From positions 1-64,000 of the forward strand of contig JBFMAX010000015.1 of assembly GCA_040755395.1 (NCBI GenBank): DNA of 64,000 bases, given 5' to 3'. This document shows positions 50,687 to 59,551 of the stretch, piece by piece; position 1 is the first letter of the stretch; each line of letters starts with the position of its first letter. The stretch comes from Nitrospirota bacterium (lineage in GTDB: Bacteria; Nitrospirota; Nitrospiria; Nitrospirales; Nitrospiraceae). The translations under genes were made by a program, and so were the position numbers. The notes below the pieces were generated by a model. It did no database searches. It saw nothing but the letters and a program-made list of their open reading frames with translations, and was not told where the DNA came from.

Positions 50687-51697
50687 TCATAGAGCCAATA
50701 CCTTCCTAAAATACTCGATTGTGCGGGCCAGTCCTTCTTCCAACTCAACTTGCGGCTCCCAGCCCAGCAGCGCCTGCGCCCGCCGGATATCGGGACGGCG
50801 CACCTTCGGATCGTCCACCGGCAGGGGCCGGCTTTCGATAGGGCTTGAGGAGCCGGTCAGCTTCAACACCAGTCGGGCGATCTCCATCACCGTCACTTCC
50901 CGCGGATTGCCGAGATTGACCGGGTTATGAATGCTGGCCGGCTTGGACGGAGACGGCGCGGTGAGGAAACTCGCTCGATCGGTCCGTTCCCCGACGCTCT
51001 TGTCCGATTCGGCCAAGAGCAAGGCCACGATACCACGGATCAGATCGTCCACGTAACAAAAACTCCGGGTCTGCGTCCCGTCTCCGAACACCGTCAACGG
51101 CCGGCCCTGCAACGCCTGAACGATGAAATTGGACACGACGCGCCCGTCGTGCGGCCTCATGCGCGGGCCGTAGGTGTTAAAGATCCGCACGATCCGGGTA
51201 TCCAGGCCGTGATACCGGTGGTAGGCCATGGTCAGGGCTTCCGCAAAGCGCTTGGCTTCGTCGTACACCCCTCGCGGACTGATCGGATTGACGTTGCCCC
51301 AGTAGGACTCCGGCTGCGGGTTGACCAGCGGATCGCCGTACACTTCCGACGTGCTCGCCAGGAGAAACCGCGCGCCTTTCGCCTTCGCCAGCCCGAGCGC
51401 CTTGTGCGTCCCCAACGCGCCGACTTTCAGCGTCGCGATCGGCAACTCCAGGTAGTCCTGCGGACTGGCGGGCGAGGCGAAATGCATCACGGCATCGAGC
51501 GGGCCGTCGAGGTGCAGGTAGTCGCACACGTTGTACTTCACGAAGCTGAACCGCTCGTGTCCCATGAGATGCGCGATGTTCTCCGGCCGGCCCGTGACGA
51601 AGTTGTCCATGCAGACCACCCGATGACCCGGCGCGATCAGGGCGTCGCACAAGTGGCTGCCCAGAAAGCCGGCTCCGCCGGTGATCAAGATTCGCAC
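50687..51697 (-). CDS. UDP-glucuronate decarboxylase-like epimerase
   Basis: A 336-aa extended short-chain dehydrogenase. [20 protein letters not shown] opens the NAD fold. [23 protein letters not shown] near residue 72, [20 protein letters not shown] near 115 and [20 protein letters not shown] near 142 (YxxxK) match UDP-xylose synthase. An insert near residue 250 ([20 protein letters not shown]) is unusual for the family. It probably makes UDP-xylose for the surface glycan. Confidence 0.9.
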   Translation of the reverse strand: MRILITGGAGFLGSHLCDALIAPGHRVVCMDNFVTGRPENIAHLMGHERFSFVKYNVCDYLHLDGPLDAVMHFASPASPQDYLELPIATLKVGALGTHKALGLAKAKGARFLLASTSEVYGDPLVNPQPESYWGNVNPISPRGVYDEAKRFAEALTMAYHRYHGLDTRIVRIFNTYGPRMRPHDGRVVSNFIVQALQGRPLTVFGDGTQTRSFCYVDDLIRGIVALLLAESDKSVGERTDRASFLTAPSPSKPASIHNPVNLGNPREVTVMEIARLVLKLTGSSSPIESRPLPVDDPKVRRPDIRRAQALLGWEPQVELEEGLARTIEYFRKVLAL

Positions 51698-51706
51698 GCG
51701 TCAACC

Positions 51707-51731
51707 CGGGGTAACGGGGTAAAGGGGTAAT
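51707..51731. repeat. GGGGTAA tandem repeat
   Basis: GGGGTAAC, GGGGTAAA, GGGGTAAT in a row, an 8-base period. It sits just upstream of the UDP-glucuronate decarboxylase-like gene start. Confidence 0.6.
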
Positions 51732-51880
51732 GAGGCAAATCGCTCTCAAACACCGCTTCGCCGCTTAATCCTTTTCTCAGGGCACGTACTAACTCGTTCA
51801 GCATACAACTCACAGTTTCGCCCCTAGCTTCGAATTGGTCATCTGCCAAACATCTCAATCTCTCCGGTGCATTCGTTCCG

Positions 51881-51948
51881 CTATTCCATTACCCCCGCTA
51901 TCCCGCTACCCCTATACCCCGGTCCCCTATCCCCTTATCCCTCTCCCA
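51881..51948. repeat. CTATCCC/TTACCCC low-complexity repeats
   Basis: Units such as GCTATTC, ATTACCC, CGCTATCCC, GCTACCC, CTATACC, CCTATCC follow one another with a near 7-base period. The array includes the stop codon and last residues (VGEG) of the glycosyltransferase gene. Bases 51732-51880 hold no gene I recognise. Confidence 0.6.
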
Positions 51949-53086
51949 CCTTCCGATACACCGCCACCATCTCCCGCGCCGTCCGGTCCCAGGTGAACTG
52001 AGCCGCCTGGGTTAATCCCTTTTCGCGGAGATCGCGGCGCAGGTCCGCATCGGCGAGCACACGCGCCATCGCGTCGCTGAAGCCCTGAGTATCCTTCGGA
52101 TCGACCAGGATCGCCGCATCGCCCGCGACCTCGGGCAGCGACGCGGCATTGGAACTGATCACCGGACAGCCGCACGCCATCGCCTCCAGCACCGGTAGAC
52201 CGAACCCCTCGTAGAGGGAGGGAAAGACGAAGGCGGCGGCATGTTGATACAACTCGATCAAGCGCTCATCGCTCACAACGCCAGTGAAGACCGCCTGTTT
52301 CTCGAGACCGGCTACGACAATCTGATCGCGCACTTCCGTTCGTTTTCCGACATCCCCGACGAGGACCAGATCATGCGTCTCCCGGATCGGGAGCGCCAGT
52401 TTAGCGAATGCCTCCACCAACGTCGAGACGTTTTTGGTCGGATCGGACCCGGCCACGCAGAGGATGTAGGGACGGGGACCCGTTCGACGTTCGAGGTTCG
52501 AGGTTCGAGGTTTCAAGCCTGCCAACGTCGAACGTCGAACATCGAACTGCTCTTCTGCGCCGGCTGGCCGAAAGCGCGCCGGGTCCACTCCCGGCGGGAC
52601 CACCGTAACCCGGTGAGCCGGGAGGCCCACCTGTCGCATGAGATCTTGGCGGGAAGACTCCGAGTCGGTCACCACGTGGTCGAGGCCGGCCCACCGATCC
52701 CCGACCAATATTCGCTCGATCACGCCGCCGAAGCTCCTGCGCGGGCGAAGTGCACCGAAGAGGAGCGGCTTCACGTCATGAACGGTCGCGATGAACTTGC
52801 CTCGTTTCCACGCCACGCGGGAGTCGTAGGGGAAGTGAAGCACGTCATAGCGTCCGACGAGCAGCGGGGCCATCTGCTCCCAAAACCGTCGCCGGAACAC
52901 GGGAAATCGAATCAGCCGGTATCGAAAATTGGGCCGCTCCGGAAACCGGCAGGCGTCCGTGGGCATCAACACGTCATACTGATTGTCCCGATCGACCCGC
53001 CCGATCGCGTCAATCAGTTCCCGGCAGTAGCGCCCGAGCCCGACGTTGAAATCCCTCAGATGCCAGGCCGCGACGACGATCTTCAC
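51935..53086 (-). CDS. Glycosyltransferase family 4 with in-frame repeat insertion
   Basis: A 383-aa GT-B glycosyltransferase. The donor domain has [16 protein letters not shown] near residue 215, [41 protein letters not shown] near 270-310 (the [11 protein letters not shown] motif) and [21 protein letters not shown] near 312. It probably adds a sugar to the growing surface glycan. Residues about 180-202 ([19 protein letters not shown] and following) are encoded by a heptamer repeat element of 66 bp, which keeps the frame and lies in the linker between the two Rossmann domains. It overlaps the CapD-like gene by 4 bases. Confidence 0.9.
   Translation of the reverse strand: MKIVVAAWHLRDFNVGLGRYCRELIDAIGRVDRDNQYDVLMPTDACRFPERPNFRYRLIRFPVFRRRFWEQMAPLLVGRYDVLHFPYDSRVAWKRGKFIATVHDVKPLLFGALRPRRSFGGVIERILVGDRWAGLDHVVTDSESSRQDLMRQVGLPAHRVTVVPPGVDPARFRPAGAEEQFDVRRSTLAGLKPRTSNLERRTGPRPYILCVAGSDPTKNVSTLVEAFAKLALPIRETHDLVLVGDVGKRTEVRDQIVVAGLEKQAVFTGVVSDERLIELYQHAAAFVFPSLYEGFGLPVLEAMACGCPVISSNAASLPEVAGDAAILVDPKDTQGFSDAMARVLADADLRRDLREKGLTQAAQFTWDRTAREMVAVYRKVGEG
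52482..52547. repeat. Heptamer repeat inside a coding region
   Basis: The left arm is GTTCGAC, GTTCGAG, GTTCGAG, GTTCGAG; after about 20 bases the right arm is ACGTCGA, ACGTCGA, ACATCGA. The total of 66 bases equals 22 codons, so the host glycosyltransferase frame is kept. Confidence 0.88.
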
Positions 53087-54996
53087 GAGGAGAAAGACGA
53101 GGCGGCCGATTCTCCAGGGGCGGGCGGAGTGTAGCTCGGCACCAGTGTTTTCAGCACGCCGATCATCCGGTCCTCGTCATGGGCGTGGAGGGCGGCGTCA
53201 AGCTCTTTGAGCGCGCGGTCCCACTCGACCGGCACGGTCCCGCGCCAGACCGCCCGCTTGATCTTCGGATGGCACGTCGGCTCGACACGCTCCGATTGCT
53301 CGAATAATTCTTCAAACAGCTTTTCGCCCGGCCTCAGCCCCGTGTACACAATCTGAATGTCTTTGTCCGGAACCAGACCCGACAGGACGATCATGTTGCG
53401 CGCCAAGTCCGCCACCCGAATCTGCTCACCCATATCCAGCACAAAGACATCACCGCCTTGACCCAACACGCTCGCCTGAAGCACCAACTGCACGGCTTCG
53501 GGAATCGTCATGAAGTACCGTTTGATATCCGGGTGAGTCACCGTCACCGGTCCGCCTTTCCGGATCTGCTCCGCGAACAACGGGACCACGCTGCCGTTGC
53601 TCCCCAACACGTTGCCGAAACGGACGACCGTGAACTTGGTGGCTCCCCGGCCGTTCATGTGCTGGATCAGCAATTCGGCGACCCGCTTCGTCGCCCCCAT
53701 GACGCTCATGGGATTGACCGCCTTATCCGTGGAAATCAACACAAACCGCTGCACGCCGGCGAGGAGCGCCGCTTCGGCGACCGTGCGTGTGCCGAAGACG
53801 TTGTTGCGAACCGCTTCGCCCGGATTACGTTCCATGAGCGGGACGTGCTTATGAGCCGCCGCGTGAAAGACCAGATCGGGTGAGGTTTCCCGGAACACCT
53901 CGGCCACCCGCTCCGGCAGCGTCACGTCGCCCAGCAGAGGCAAAAGCGTCAGGCCCGGGAACATCCGCCGCAACTCCAGGTCAATGGCGTGCAGGCTGTT
54001 TTCATATCGTTCGAAAAGAATCAGCGCCGCCGGCCGATAGTGCGCAATCTGGCGGCAGAGCTCGGAACCGATGGAGCCCCCGGCCCCCGTCACCAGGACC
54101 TTTTTGCCTTCCAGCAGCGGATGCAACTCCTGGCGATCGGTCTCGATCGGTTCGCGCTGCAGCAAATCCTCGAGGCTCATCGGTTTGACCTGTCGCAGCG
54201 AGACCGGGTCGTCCAACAACTGCTTGACGCTCGGCAGAATCTTGATCGGCACCGTGCAGCCCTCCGACGCCGCCAGAATCTTTTGCTTGACCGCGGTCGA
54301 CGCCGAAGGGATCGCCACGATGATCTCCTGCGCCTCGCAACGCTCCGCCGCCGCTTTGATGTCGGCGATCGTCCCGATGACCGGAATGCCGTGGATCCTG
54401 GCCTTCCGTTTCACCGGATCGTCATCGACCAGCGCCACGGGTTTGTAGGTGGATCGCCGGTCCGTGAGCATGTCGCGGACGAGCAGTTCTCCGGCATTGC
54501 CGGCGCCGACAATCAACACACGCCGGGCCGTCGGACCGAAAATCTGCAGCCATTCCCGGAACCAGCGCACGCCGAGGCGAATGCCGGCCAGATACAACCC
54601 GCTGAGCAGACCAGTGAGGATGATGACCGACCGCGGATACTCCACCCAACGAAGCAGGCCGTGCAGAATGACGTACAGCGTGACCGAACCCGCGACGGAG
54701 GCCCACAGAATTCTCCCCAGATCGTGCAACCCGACGTACCGCCAGAGGCCCCGCTGGATGCCGAAGACCCAAAGCCCCGCGCCGAACACGGAGAGGACGA
54801 AGGGAAGCCCATACAGTGCCAAACGCCCGTACGCCGCCGGGATCCCACCGTCGAACCGCAGCAGGAAGGCGGTCACATTGGCCAGGGCGATCAACGTCAG
54901 TTGGGTCGCCACCACCAGCACGCCACGGTGGCGGAGAACCGTCTCGCCGAAGGCGTTCGATAACTTTCTGAACAGCTTAACGGCAATCGTTTTCAT
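53083..54996 (-). CDS. WbpM/CapD/PglF-like nucleotide-sugar 4,6-dehydratase
   Basis: A 637-aa membrane-bound dehydratase. Four membrane helices fill residues 20-140. A first Rossmann domain follows (RRVLIVGAGNAGELLVRDML near 160), then the catalytic domain with VLVTGAGGSIGSELCRQIAHY near 300, FHAAAHKHVPLMERNPGEAVRNN near 385 and RFVLISTDKAVNPMSVMGATKR near 420. Relatives convert UDP-GlcNAc to a 4-keto-6-deoxy sugar for QuiNAc, FucNAc or bacillosamine. It is coupled by a 4-base overlap to the downstream glycosyltransferase. Confidence 0.92.
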   Translation of the reverse strand: MKTIAVKLFRKLSNAFGETVLRHRGVLVVATQLTLIALANVTAFLLRFDGGIPAAYGRLALYGLPFVLSVFGAGLWVFGIQRGLWRYVGLHDLGRILWASVAGSVTLYVILHGLLRWVEYPRSVIILTGLLSGLYLAGIRLGVRWFREWLQIFGPTARRVLIVGAGNAGELLVRDMLTDRRSTYKPVALVDDDPVKRKARIHGIPVIGTIADIKAAAERCEAQEIIVAIPSASTAVKQKILAASEGCTVPIKILPSVKQLLDDPVSLRQVKPMSLEDLLQREPIETDRQELHPLLEGKKVLVTGAGGSIGSELCRQIAHYRPAALILFERYENSLHAIDLELRRMFPGLTLLPLLGDVTLPERVAEVFRETSPDLVFHAAAHKHVPLMERNPGEAVRNNVFGTRTVAEAALLAGVQRFVLISTDKAVNPMSVMGATKRVAELLIQHMNGRGATKFTVVRFGNVLGSNGSVVPLFAEQIRKGGPVTVTHPDIKRYFMTIPEAVQLVLQASVLGQGGDVFVLDMGEQIRVADLARNMIVLSGLVPDKDIQIVYTGLRPGEKLFEELFEQSERVEPTCHPKIKRAVWRGTVPVEWDRALKELDAALHAHDEDRMIGVLKTLVPSYTPPAPGESAASSFSS

Positions 54997-55066
54997 GCGA
55001 TGGCGTCCGGACCGGCTTGTGAAGAGAAAAAGGCGTGATGCCCAATATCAGATAGCGCGAAGAAAC

Positions 55067-56344
55067 TCAATTCGTTCTCCGATCAAGTTCCTCAGATGAT
55101 CGAGGGGGAAGGTCCAGGACAGCCAGAGCCAGAAGCACCCAATAGAGGATCGCCAGAGTGCCGACGAACATTTGATCGAACAGCAACCTGACCATCAACC
55201 CCGTCGTCGCCACGCTCGCCCCCAGCAGCACCGATCGGCTCAAGGATTCTCTTGCCGATCGATAGCCGGAGACCAGACGGCGAAGAATCGAACCGATCAA
55301 CCACAGAAACAAGATGAGTCCCGGCAGACCGACGTGCAAAGCCAGATACAGCAGAATGTTGTGCGTGCCATGCATCCTCACGGGGGCGTGGCCGGGCTCG
55401 ACGGCTTCCGGTTGATCGGCGTACACCAGTTTAAAGTTGTCTTTGCCGTACCCGATGCCGACAAGCGGGTGCTCCGCGATTTCCGGCAGACTGAAGGCCC
55501 AGATGTCGAATCGGTGGATCACGGAGGAAGGCGTGCTCCGAATCGGAATATAGGACCGGATCCCCTCGAGCGAACGAATTCCGGCCCAGTCGGTGGCGAC
55601 GACGATCCCCAGCGCGAGGACGACTGCGGCAGTCGCGCCCCCCGCCATGACCAACGCGGAACGACGCCGCAGCAGCCAACCGAAGGCCCACAATTCGCAC
55701 ACCAACGCGACCAGCCCCGCGCGCGAGTGGGTCAGCAGGAGACAGAACGTGGAAAGGGCCGCCACCGAGCCGCCGAAAAGCTGTAGCCATCGACTCTGTG
55801 CCTCGAACGCCAGAGCCAGGCCGACAGGCAAGAACATCACCAAATAGGTCGTCAGCCAGACCTCCGCAGGCAAAAACGACCGCATGGCCTGCGGGTACGT
55901 CGGGTTGAATTCGGCGATGCCGTACGCGCTGACCGGAACCAGAGCGGCGAGCACACAGGCCAGGAGATAGCGCCGGTGTTCCCCTTCCCGAAAGAAATGC
56001 AGCACGGCGTAGAACACAAGGACCTGTTGGAGCAGCTTGCCATATTCTTTGAGGCTATAGGCGGGAAACGTCGCGAACGGGATCGTGAACCCGACCCAGA
56101 GGACGAAGGCGGCGATCGGCCGATCAAACGGCGTCCGGACCAGGAACACCCGGCGGTGGCCTGCGCACCACCAGGCCAGCAGAATCAGGAGCACGATGAA
56201 CCCGTTCCGTTCGATAACCAGGAGCGCGGTGAACGGCAAGGAGCAGATGAAGGCGTACAACACGACGCGGATGAGGCCGTCCAGATCGGGCCAACGCGCG
56301 GTCCACCTGGCCGGCTTCTCGCCGACCGCTTCGCCGCCGTTCAT
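55067..56344 (-). CDS. O-antigen ligase/polymerase family membrane protein
   Basis: A 425-aa protein with about 11 hydrophobic segments. The family segment lies near residues 275-340 (VIHRFDIWAFSLPEIAEHPLVGIGYGKDNF and MHGTHNILLYLALHVGLPGL, with the key Gly-x-Gly and His). It either polymerises glycan repeats (Wzy) or ligates them to a lipid core (WaaL); sequence alone does not decide. The ATG at 56344 overlaps the stop of the upstream transferase gene by 4 bases, which fixes the start. Confidence 0.88.
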   Translation of the reverse strand: MNGGEAVGEKPARWTARWPDLDGLIRVVLYAFICSLPFTALLVIERNGFIVLLILLAWWCAGHRRVFLVRTPFDRPIAAFVLWVGFTIPFATFPAYSLKEYGKLLQQVLVFYAVLHFFREGEHRRYLLACVLAALVPVSAYGIAEFNPTYPQAMRSFLPAEVWLTTYLVMFLPVGLALAFEAQSRWLQLFGGSVAALSTFCLLLTHSRAGLVALVCELWAFGWLLRRRSALVMAGGATAAVVLALGIVVATDWAGIRSLEGIRSYIPIRSTPSSVIHRFDIWAFSLPEIAEHPLVGIGYGKDNFKLVYADQPEAVEPGHAPVRMHGTHNILLYLALHVGLPGLILFLWLIGSILRRLVSGYRSARESLSRSVLLGASVATTGLMVRLLFDQMFVGTLAILYWVLLALAVLDLPPRSSEELDRRTN

Positions 56345-57405
56345 ACTTCCGCCTCCTGCCGGACCCGCCGTTGCTCCAACAGGCCGACGCCCGCGCCCAA
56401 TGCGCAGAACACCGCCAACCAGCTTAGTACAATGATCGTACGACCCGTGCCGTCGCCGTGATGATAGAGCCACGCGGCGATCCCGCAACACGCCATCAGC
56501 GCATACTCGGCCAGCACCGTGCGCCGGTGTCCCCAGCCGCTCAGCACCAGCCGCTGATAATAGTGGACGCGATGGGCCTCCCACACGCGTTCTCCACGCA
56601 GCATGCGCCGAATCACCGTCGCCGTCGCGTCCAGAATGAAGGGGGAAAAGACCATGATGGGAACCCACACATCGAACAGCCCCTCCCGCTGCCCCTGCAG
56701 AGTCAGCGCGCCGGCGAGAAACCCGATGGGGACGCTCCCCACATCCCCCATGAAGATCCGCGCGGGAGGAAAATTGCTCAACAGAAATCCCGCCGCCCCC
56801 GTCGCCACCATAAGAGAGAGAATAAAGACAAAAGGATGGGCGTCCCACCACGCAAAATATGCCAGAAAACCGAACCCGACCAGCGTCATTCCTCCCGCAA
56901 AGCCGTCCATGCCGTCCATGAAGTTGTACAGATTGGTCATCCACACGAGAAAGACGACCGTGACCGGCCAGGCCGCCCAACCCAGATCGAGACGGCCGAA
57001 GAAGGGAATCCACACGGAGCGAAGGGCCAAATCCGCCCCGACGACCAACGCCAGCGCCGCGATGATCTGCGCGCCGAATCGCAAGCCGATCGGCAAGCCC
57101 CACCGGTCATCGCAGAACGACACCGCCGCGAGCACCGCCGCGGCGCTGAGGAGCCAGGTCGCGGTCGAGGTCGATAAGGAAGCGGCAAGCCACGGATCCC
57201 ACCGGCCGGCCAGCGCGGTCAGGATGAATCCGCACGCGGCGCTCACCAGGACCGCTATGCCTCCGGTTCGCGGCGTCGGCACCCGGTGCAGAGAGCGCTC
57301 GTTGGGATGATCCAGCAGGTAGAGACGAGAACGCGGATTGCAGAGACGGCGAGTGAGCCACCATGACAGCACAAACACGACACCGGCCATCACAAGCGCG
57401 CTCAT
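56341..57405 (-). CDS. WecA/WbpL-like polyprenyl-phosphate sugar-1-phosphate transferase
   Basis: A 354-aa polytopic enzyme of the MraY/WecA family that starts glycan synthesis on undecaprenyl phosphate at the inner membrane. Motifs are HRVPTPRTGGIAVLVSAA near residue 40, VSFCDDRWGLPIGLRF near 95 (the DD pair), MTNLYNFMDGMDGFAGGMTL near 155, ARIFMGDVGSVPIGF near 215 and WEAHRVHYYQRLV near 270. The start at 57405 overlaps the upstream epimerase stop by 4 bases. Confidence 0.93.
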   Translation of the reverse strand: MSALVMAGVVFVLSWWLTRRLCNPRSRLYLLDHPNERSLHRVPTPRTGGIAVLVSAACGFILTALAGRWDPWLAASLSTSTATWLLSAAAVLAAVSFCDDRWGLPIGLRFGAQIIAALALVVGADLALRSVWIPFFGRLDLGWAAWPVTVVFLVWMTNLYNFMDGMDGFAGGMTLVGFGFLAYFAWWDAHPFVFILSLMVATGAAGFLLSNFPPARIFMGDVGSVPIGFLAGALTLQGQREGLFDVWVPIMVFSPFILDATATVIRRMLRGERVWEAHRVHYYQRLVLSGWGHRRTVLAEYALMACCGIAAWLYHHGDGTGRTIIVLSWLAVFCALGAGVGLLEQRRVRQEAEV

Positions 57406-58388
57406 CTCTGGGCTTGGTGGTAGAAGGCGATCAATTCCGGCACTGTCTCCTCGAAGGAGGAGTCCGGCCGATAGCCCAGATCGCGGGCGATGGCATCTGA
57501 GCAGTACCAGGCCGGCTCGATGAGCTTCTGAAGAGCGGCGCGCGTCAACGGCACCGGCCGCTTCGTGAACGCGTGCACCATATCCCCGGCGCCTCCCGCC
57601 GCCTTCAGCAGCCACAGCGGCACGCGCCACTTGGGAACCGGCTTCCCCAAGCCGGCGCACAGCAACTCATAGATGGTGGTGACGCTGTAGGGCGTCCCGT
57701 CGGTGACGATGTAACACGGCCTAAGCGGTCCGTCGGCCTGAAGAATCCGGAGCACCGCCTGGGTAAAATTGCCCACATGAAGCATGCTGCGCACACTCGC
57801 GAGAGGGGGAATCGGCGGAAACCAGCCGCGATCGATCGCCGCGATCATCCGGAACAGGTTCCCCTTGTCCGTGGGCCCGTACACCATCGGCAGCCGAAGA
57901 GAGACACTGCGAAACCCGCCGGACCGAGCAAGGTCGTGAACGAGCTGTTCGGCGCTCCATTTCGACTTCGCATAGGCGGTGACAGGCGCAGGCGGCCGGG
58001 ACTCATCGACACAACCACAGGTGGTCTCACCAAAGACTTTCACGCTGCTGGCGAAGATGAACAATCGGACGCCCGCCGCAGCGGCGCTTTCCAGCAGATG
58101 CCGCGTTCCCTCGACGTTGATCGCCTCATAATCCTGCTCGTCCGAATGCGCCTCATCGAGCGCGTGGACCTTGCCGGCCAAATGGACGATCGCCCGGCAT
58201 TCCGTCGCCGCGGCCTTCATGGCCGCTCGGTCGCGCACATCGCCGGTGACTACCTCGCACCGGCTCTCGCCAAGCGGCGGACCGGCATGGTGATACAAGG
58301 CGCGAACGGCGTAGCCCCGGCTCAACAAGGCTTCGACAAGGACCTTGCCCAGAAAGCCCCCGGCGCCGGTGATCAGAACCCGTGTCAT
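57402..58388 (-). CDS. NAD-dependent epimerase/reductase, WbpV-like
   Basis: A 328-aa extended short-chain dehydrogenase. MTRVLITGAGGFLGKVLVEAL opens the fold, with IVHLAGKVHALDEAHSDEQDY near residue 68, FASSVKVFGETTCGC near 110 and VTAYAKSKWSAEQLVHDLA near 137 (YxxxK). Position next to a WecA-like transferase resembles the wbpV-wbpL pair of Pseudomonas, where the enzyme finishes UDP-QuiNAc or UDP-FucNAc. Start 58388 overlaps the upstream glycosyltransferase stop by 4 bases. Confidence 0.88.
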   Translation of the reverse strand: MTRVLITGAGGFLGKVLVEALLSRGYAVRALYHHAGPPLGESRCEVVTGDVRDRAAMKAAATECRAIVHLAGKVHALDEAHSDEQDYEAINVEGTRHLLESAAAAGVRLFIFASSVKVFGETTCGCVDESRPPAPVTAYAKSKWSAEQLVHDLARSGGFRSVSLRLPMVYGPTDKGNLFRMIAAIDRGWFPPIPPLASVRSMLHVGNFTQAVLRILQADGPLRPCYIVTDGTPYSVTTIYELLCAGLGKPVPKWRVPLWLLKAAGGAGDMVHAFTKRPVPLTRAALQKLIEPAWYCSDAIARDLGYRPDSSFEETVPELIAFYHQAQR

Positions 58389-59551
58389 GCCAACACCTGC
58401 GCCTGCCGTCCATCTCCCCGAAGATCGAGCAGTTCGCGATACAGCGCCAGCGTAGCTCCGGTGATCTTCGACACGGAGTACTCGCGCACCACCATGTCGC
58501 GGCCGGCTCGGCCCATCGCCGCGCAGCGATCCGCATCGGCGAGCAGCAACGCGATCGCGTCCGCCAACGCGCCGGGGTCTCGCGGCGGCACCAGGAGCCC
58601 GTTCGACTGATGCCGGACAACCGCGCGGCACCCCGGCACGTCCGTCGCTACTATGGGTTTCCCGCAGGCCGCCGCCTCGAGCAGCACCTTGGGAAGACCT
58701 TCACGGAACGAAGGCAGGACGGCCAGCGTCGCAGAGGAGAGCACGGCCGGCATATCCTCGCGGTGCCCCCACCATTCGATGTCGCCCGCGTCCACCCACT
58801 CCTGCAGGCGGCTCGGAGGAATCGCCGCCGGATTCTGGGGATCGCATCGCCCCACCAGGACAAACCGCGCCTGAACGCCTCTGCGCTTCACCTCCCGCGC
58901 GGCCCGGACAAAATCCGCCACCCCTTTGTCCCAAAGCATCCGGGAGGCCAGTAGCACGATCGGCGCACCCGACGCCGGCGCGCCGGGGACAAACCGCTCA
59001 GTATCGATGCCGGAGCCGGCGATGATCCGCGTCTGATCCGATCGCACGACCCCCTTCGCGACCAGGTAATTCCGATCTTCACTGTTTTGAAATACGGCCA
59101 CCGACCGGCTCAGTCCGATGGCGACCTTCAACGCCCGCAATAGCACGGAGCGGAGCATTCCACGGCGGCGTTCCTGCTCGGTGAAGGCATAGCCGAGTCC
59201 GGCGAAGGCGTTGACGACCGCAGGGAGGCCGGCGAACCATGCTGCCAGCGATCCATAAACAATGGGTTTCATCGCGACATGGTGCGCAAGCTGCGGCTGC
59301 TCCAGCCGGTACAAATGAACGATCTCCAGGAGAGCCATGAGGTCCGCGAGCGGACGGCGGCACTGCCGCTCGAGACGAAGGGGGTGGAGCCGGAAGCCTT
59401 CTCGTCTGATGAGTTCCCCATGCTCGGTCACCCGCGTCGCGATCGACACATCGAACCCGGCGTCCCGCGCGGCTCTGGCCAAATCCAGGCGATGCGACCA
59501 GAAATACCAGTCTTCGGTGATAAGAAACAGCAGGCGTGGCCGCGCGTTCAT
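58385..59551 (-). CDS. Glycosyltransferase family 4
   Basis: A 388-aa GT-B enzyme. The N-terminal domain opens RLLFLITEDWYFWSHRLDLARAA near residue 5. The donor domain has GSGIDTERFVPGAPASGAP near 185, LLASRMLWDKGVADFVRAARE near 207, VLPSFREGLPKVLLEAAACGKPIVATDVPG near 285 (the E-x7-E motif) and GLLVPPRDPGALADAIALLL. It is similar to enzymes following WecA-type transferases. The start at 59551 overlaps the asnB stop by 4 bases. Confidence 0.9.
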   Translation of the reverse strand: MNARPRLLFLITEDWYFWSHRLDLARAARDAGFDVSIATRVTEHGELIRREGFRLHPLRLERQCRRPLADLMALLEIVHLYRLEQPQLAHHVAMKPIVYGSLAAWFAGLPAVVNAFAGLGYAFTEQERRRGMLRSVLLRALKVAIGLSRSVAVFQNSEDRNYLVAKGVVRSDQTRIIAGSGIDTERFVPGAPASGAPIVLLASRMLWDKGVADFVRAAREVKRRGVQARFVLVGRCDPQNPAAIPPSRLQEWVDAGDIEWWGHREDMPAVLSSATLAVLPSFREGLPKVLLEAAACGKPIVATDVPGCRAVVRHQSNGLLVPPRDPGALADAIALLLADADRCAAMGRAGRDMVVREYSVSKITGATLALYRELLDLRGDGRQAQVLA

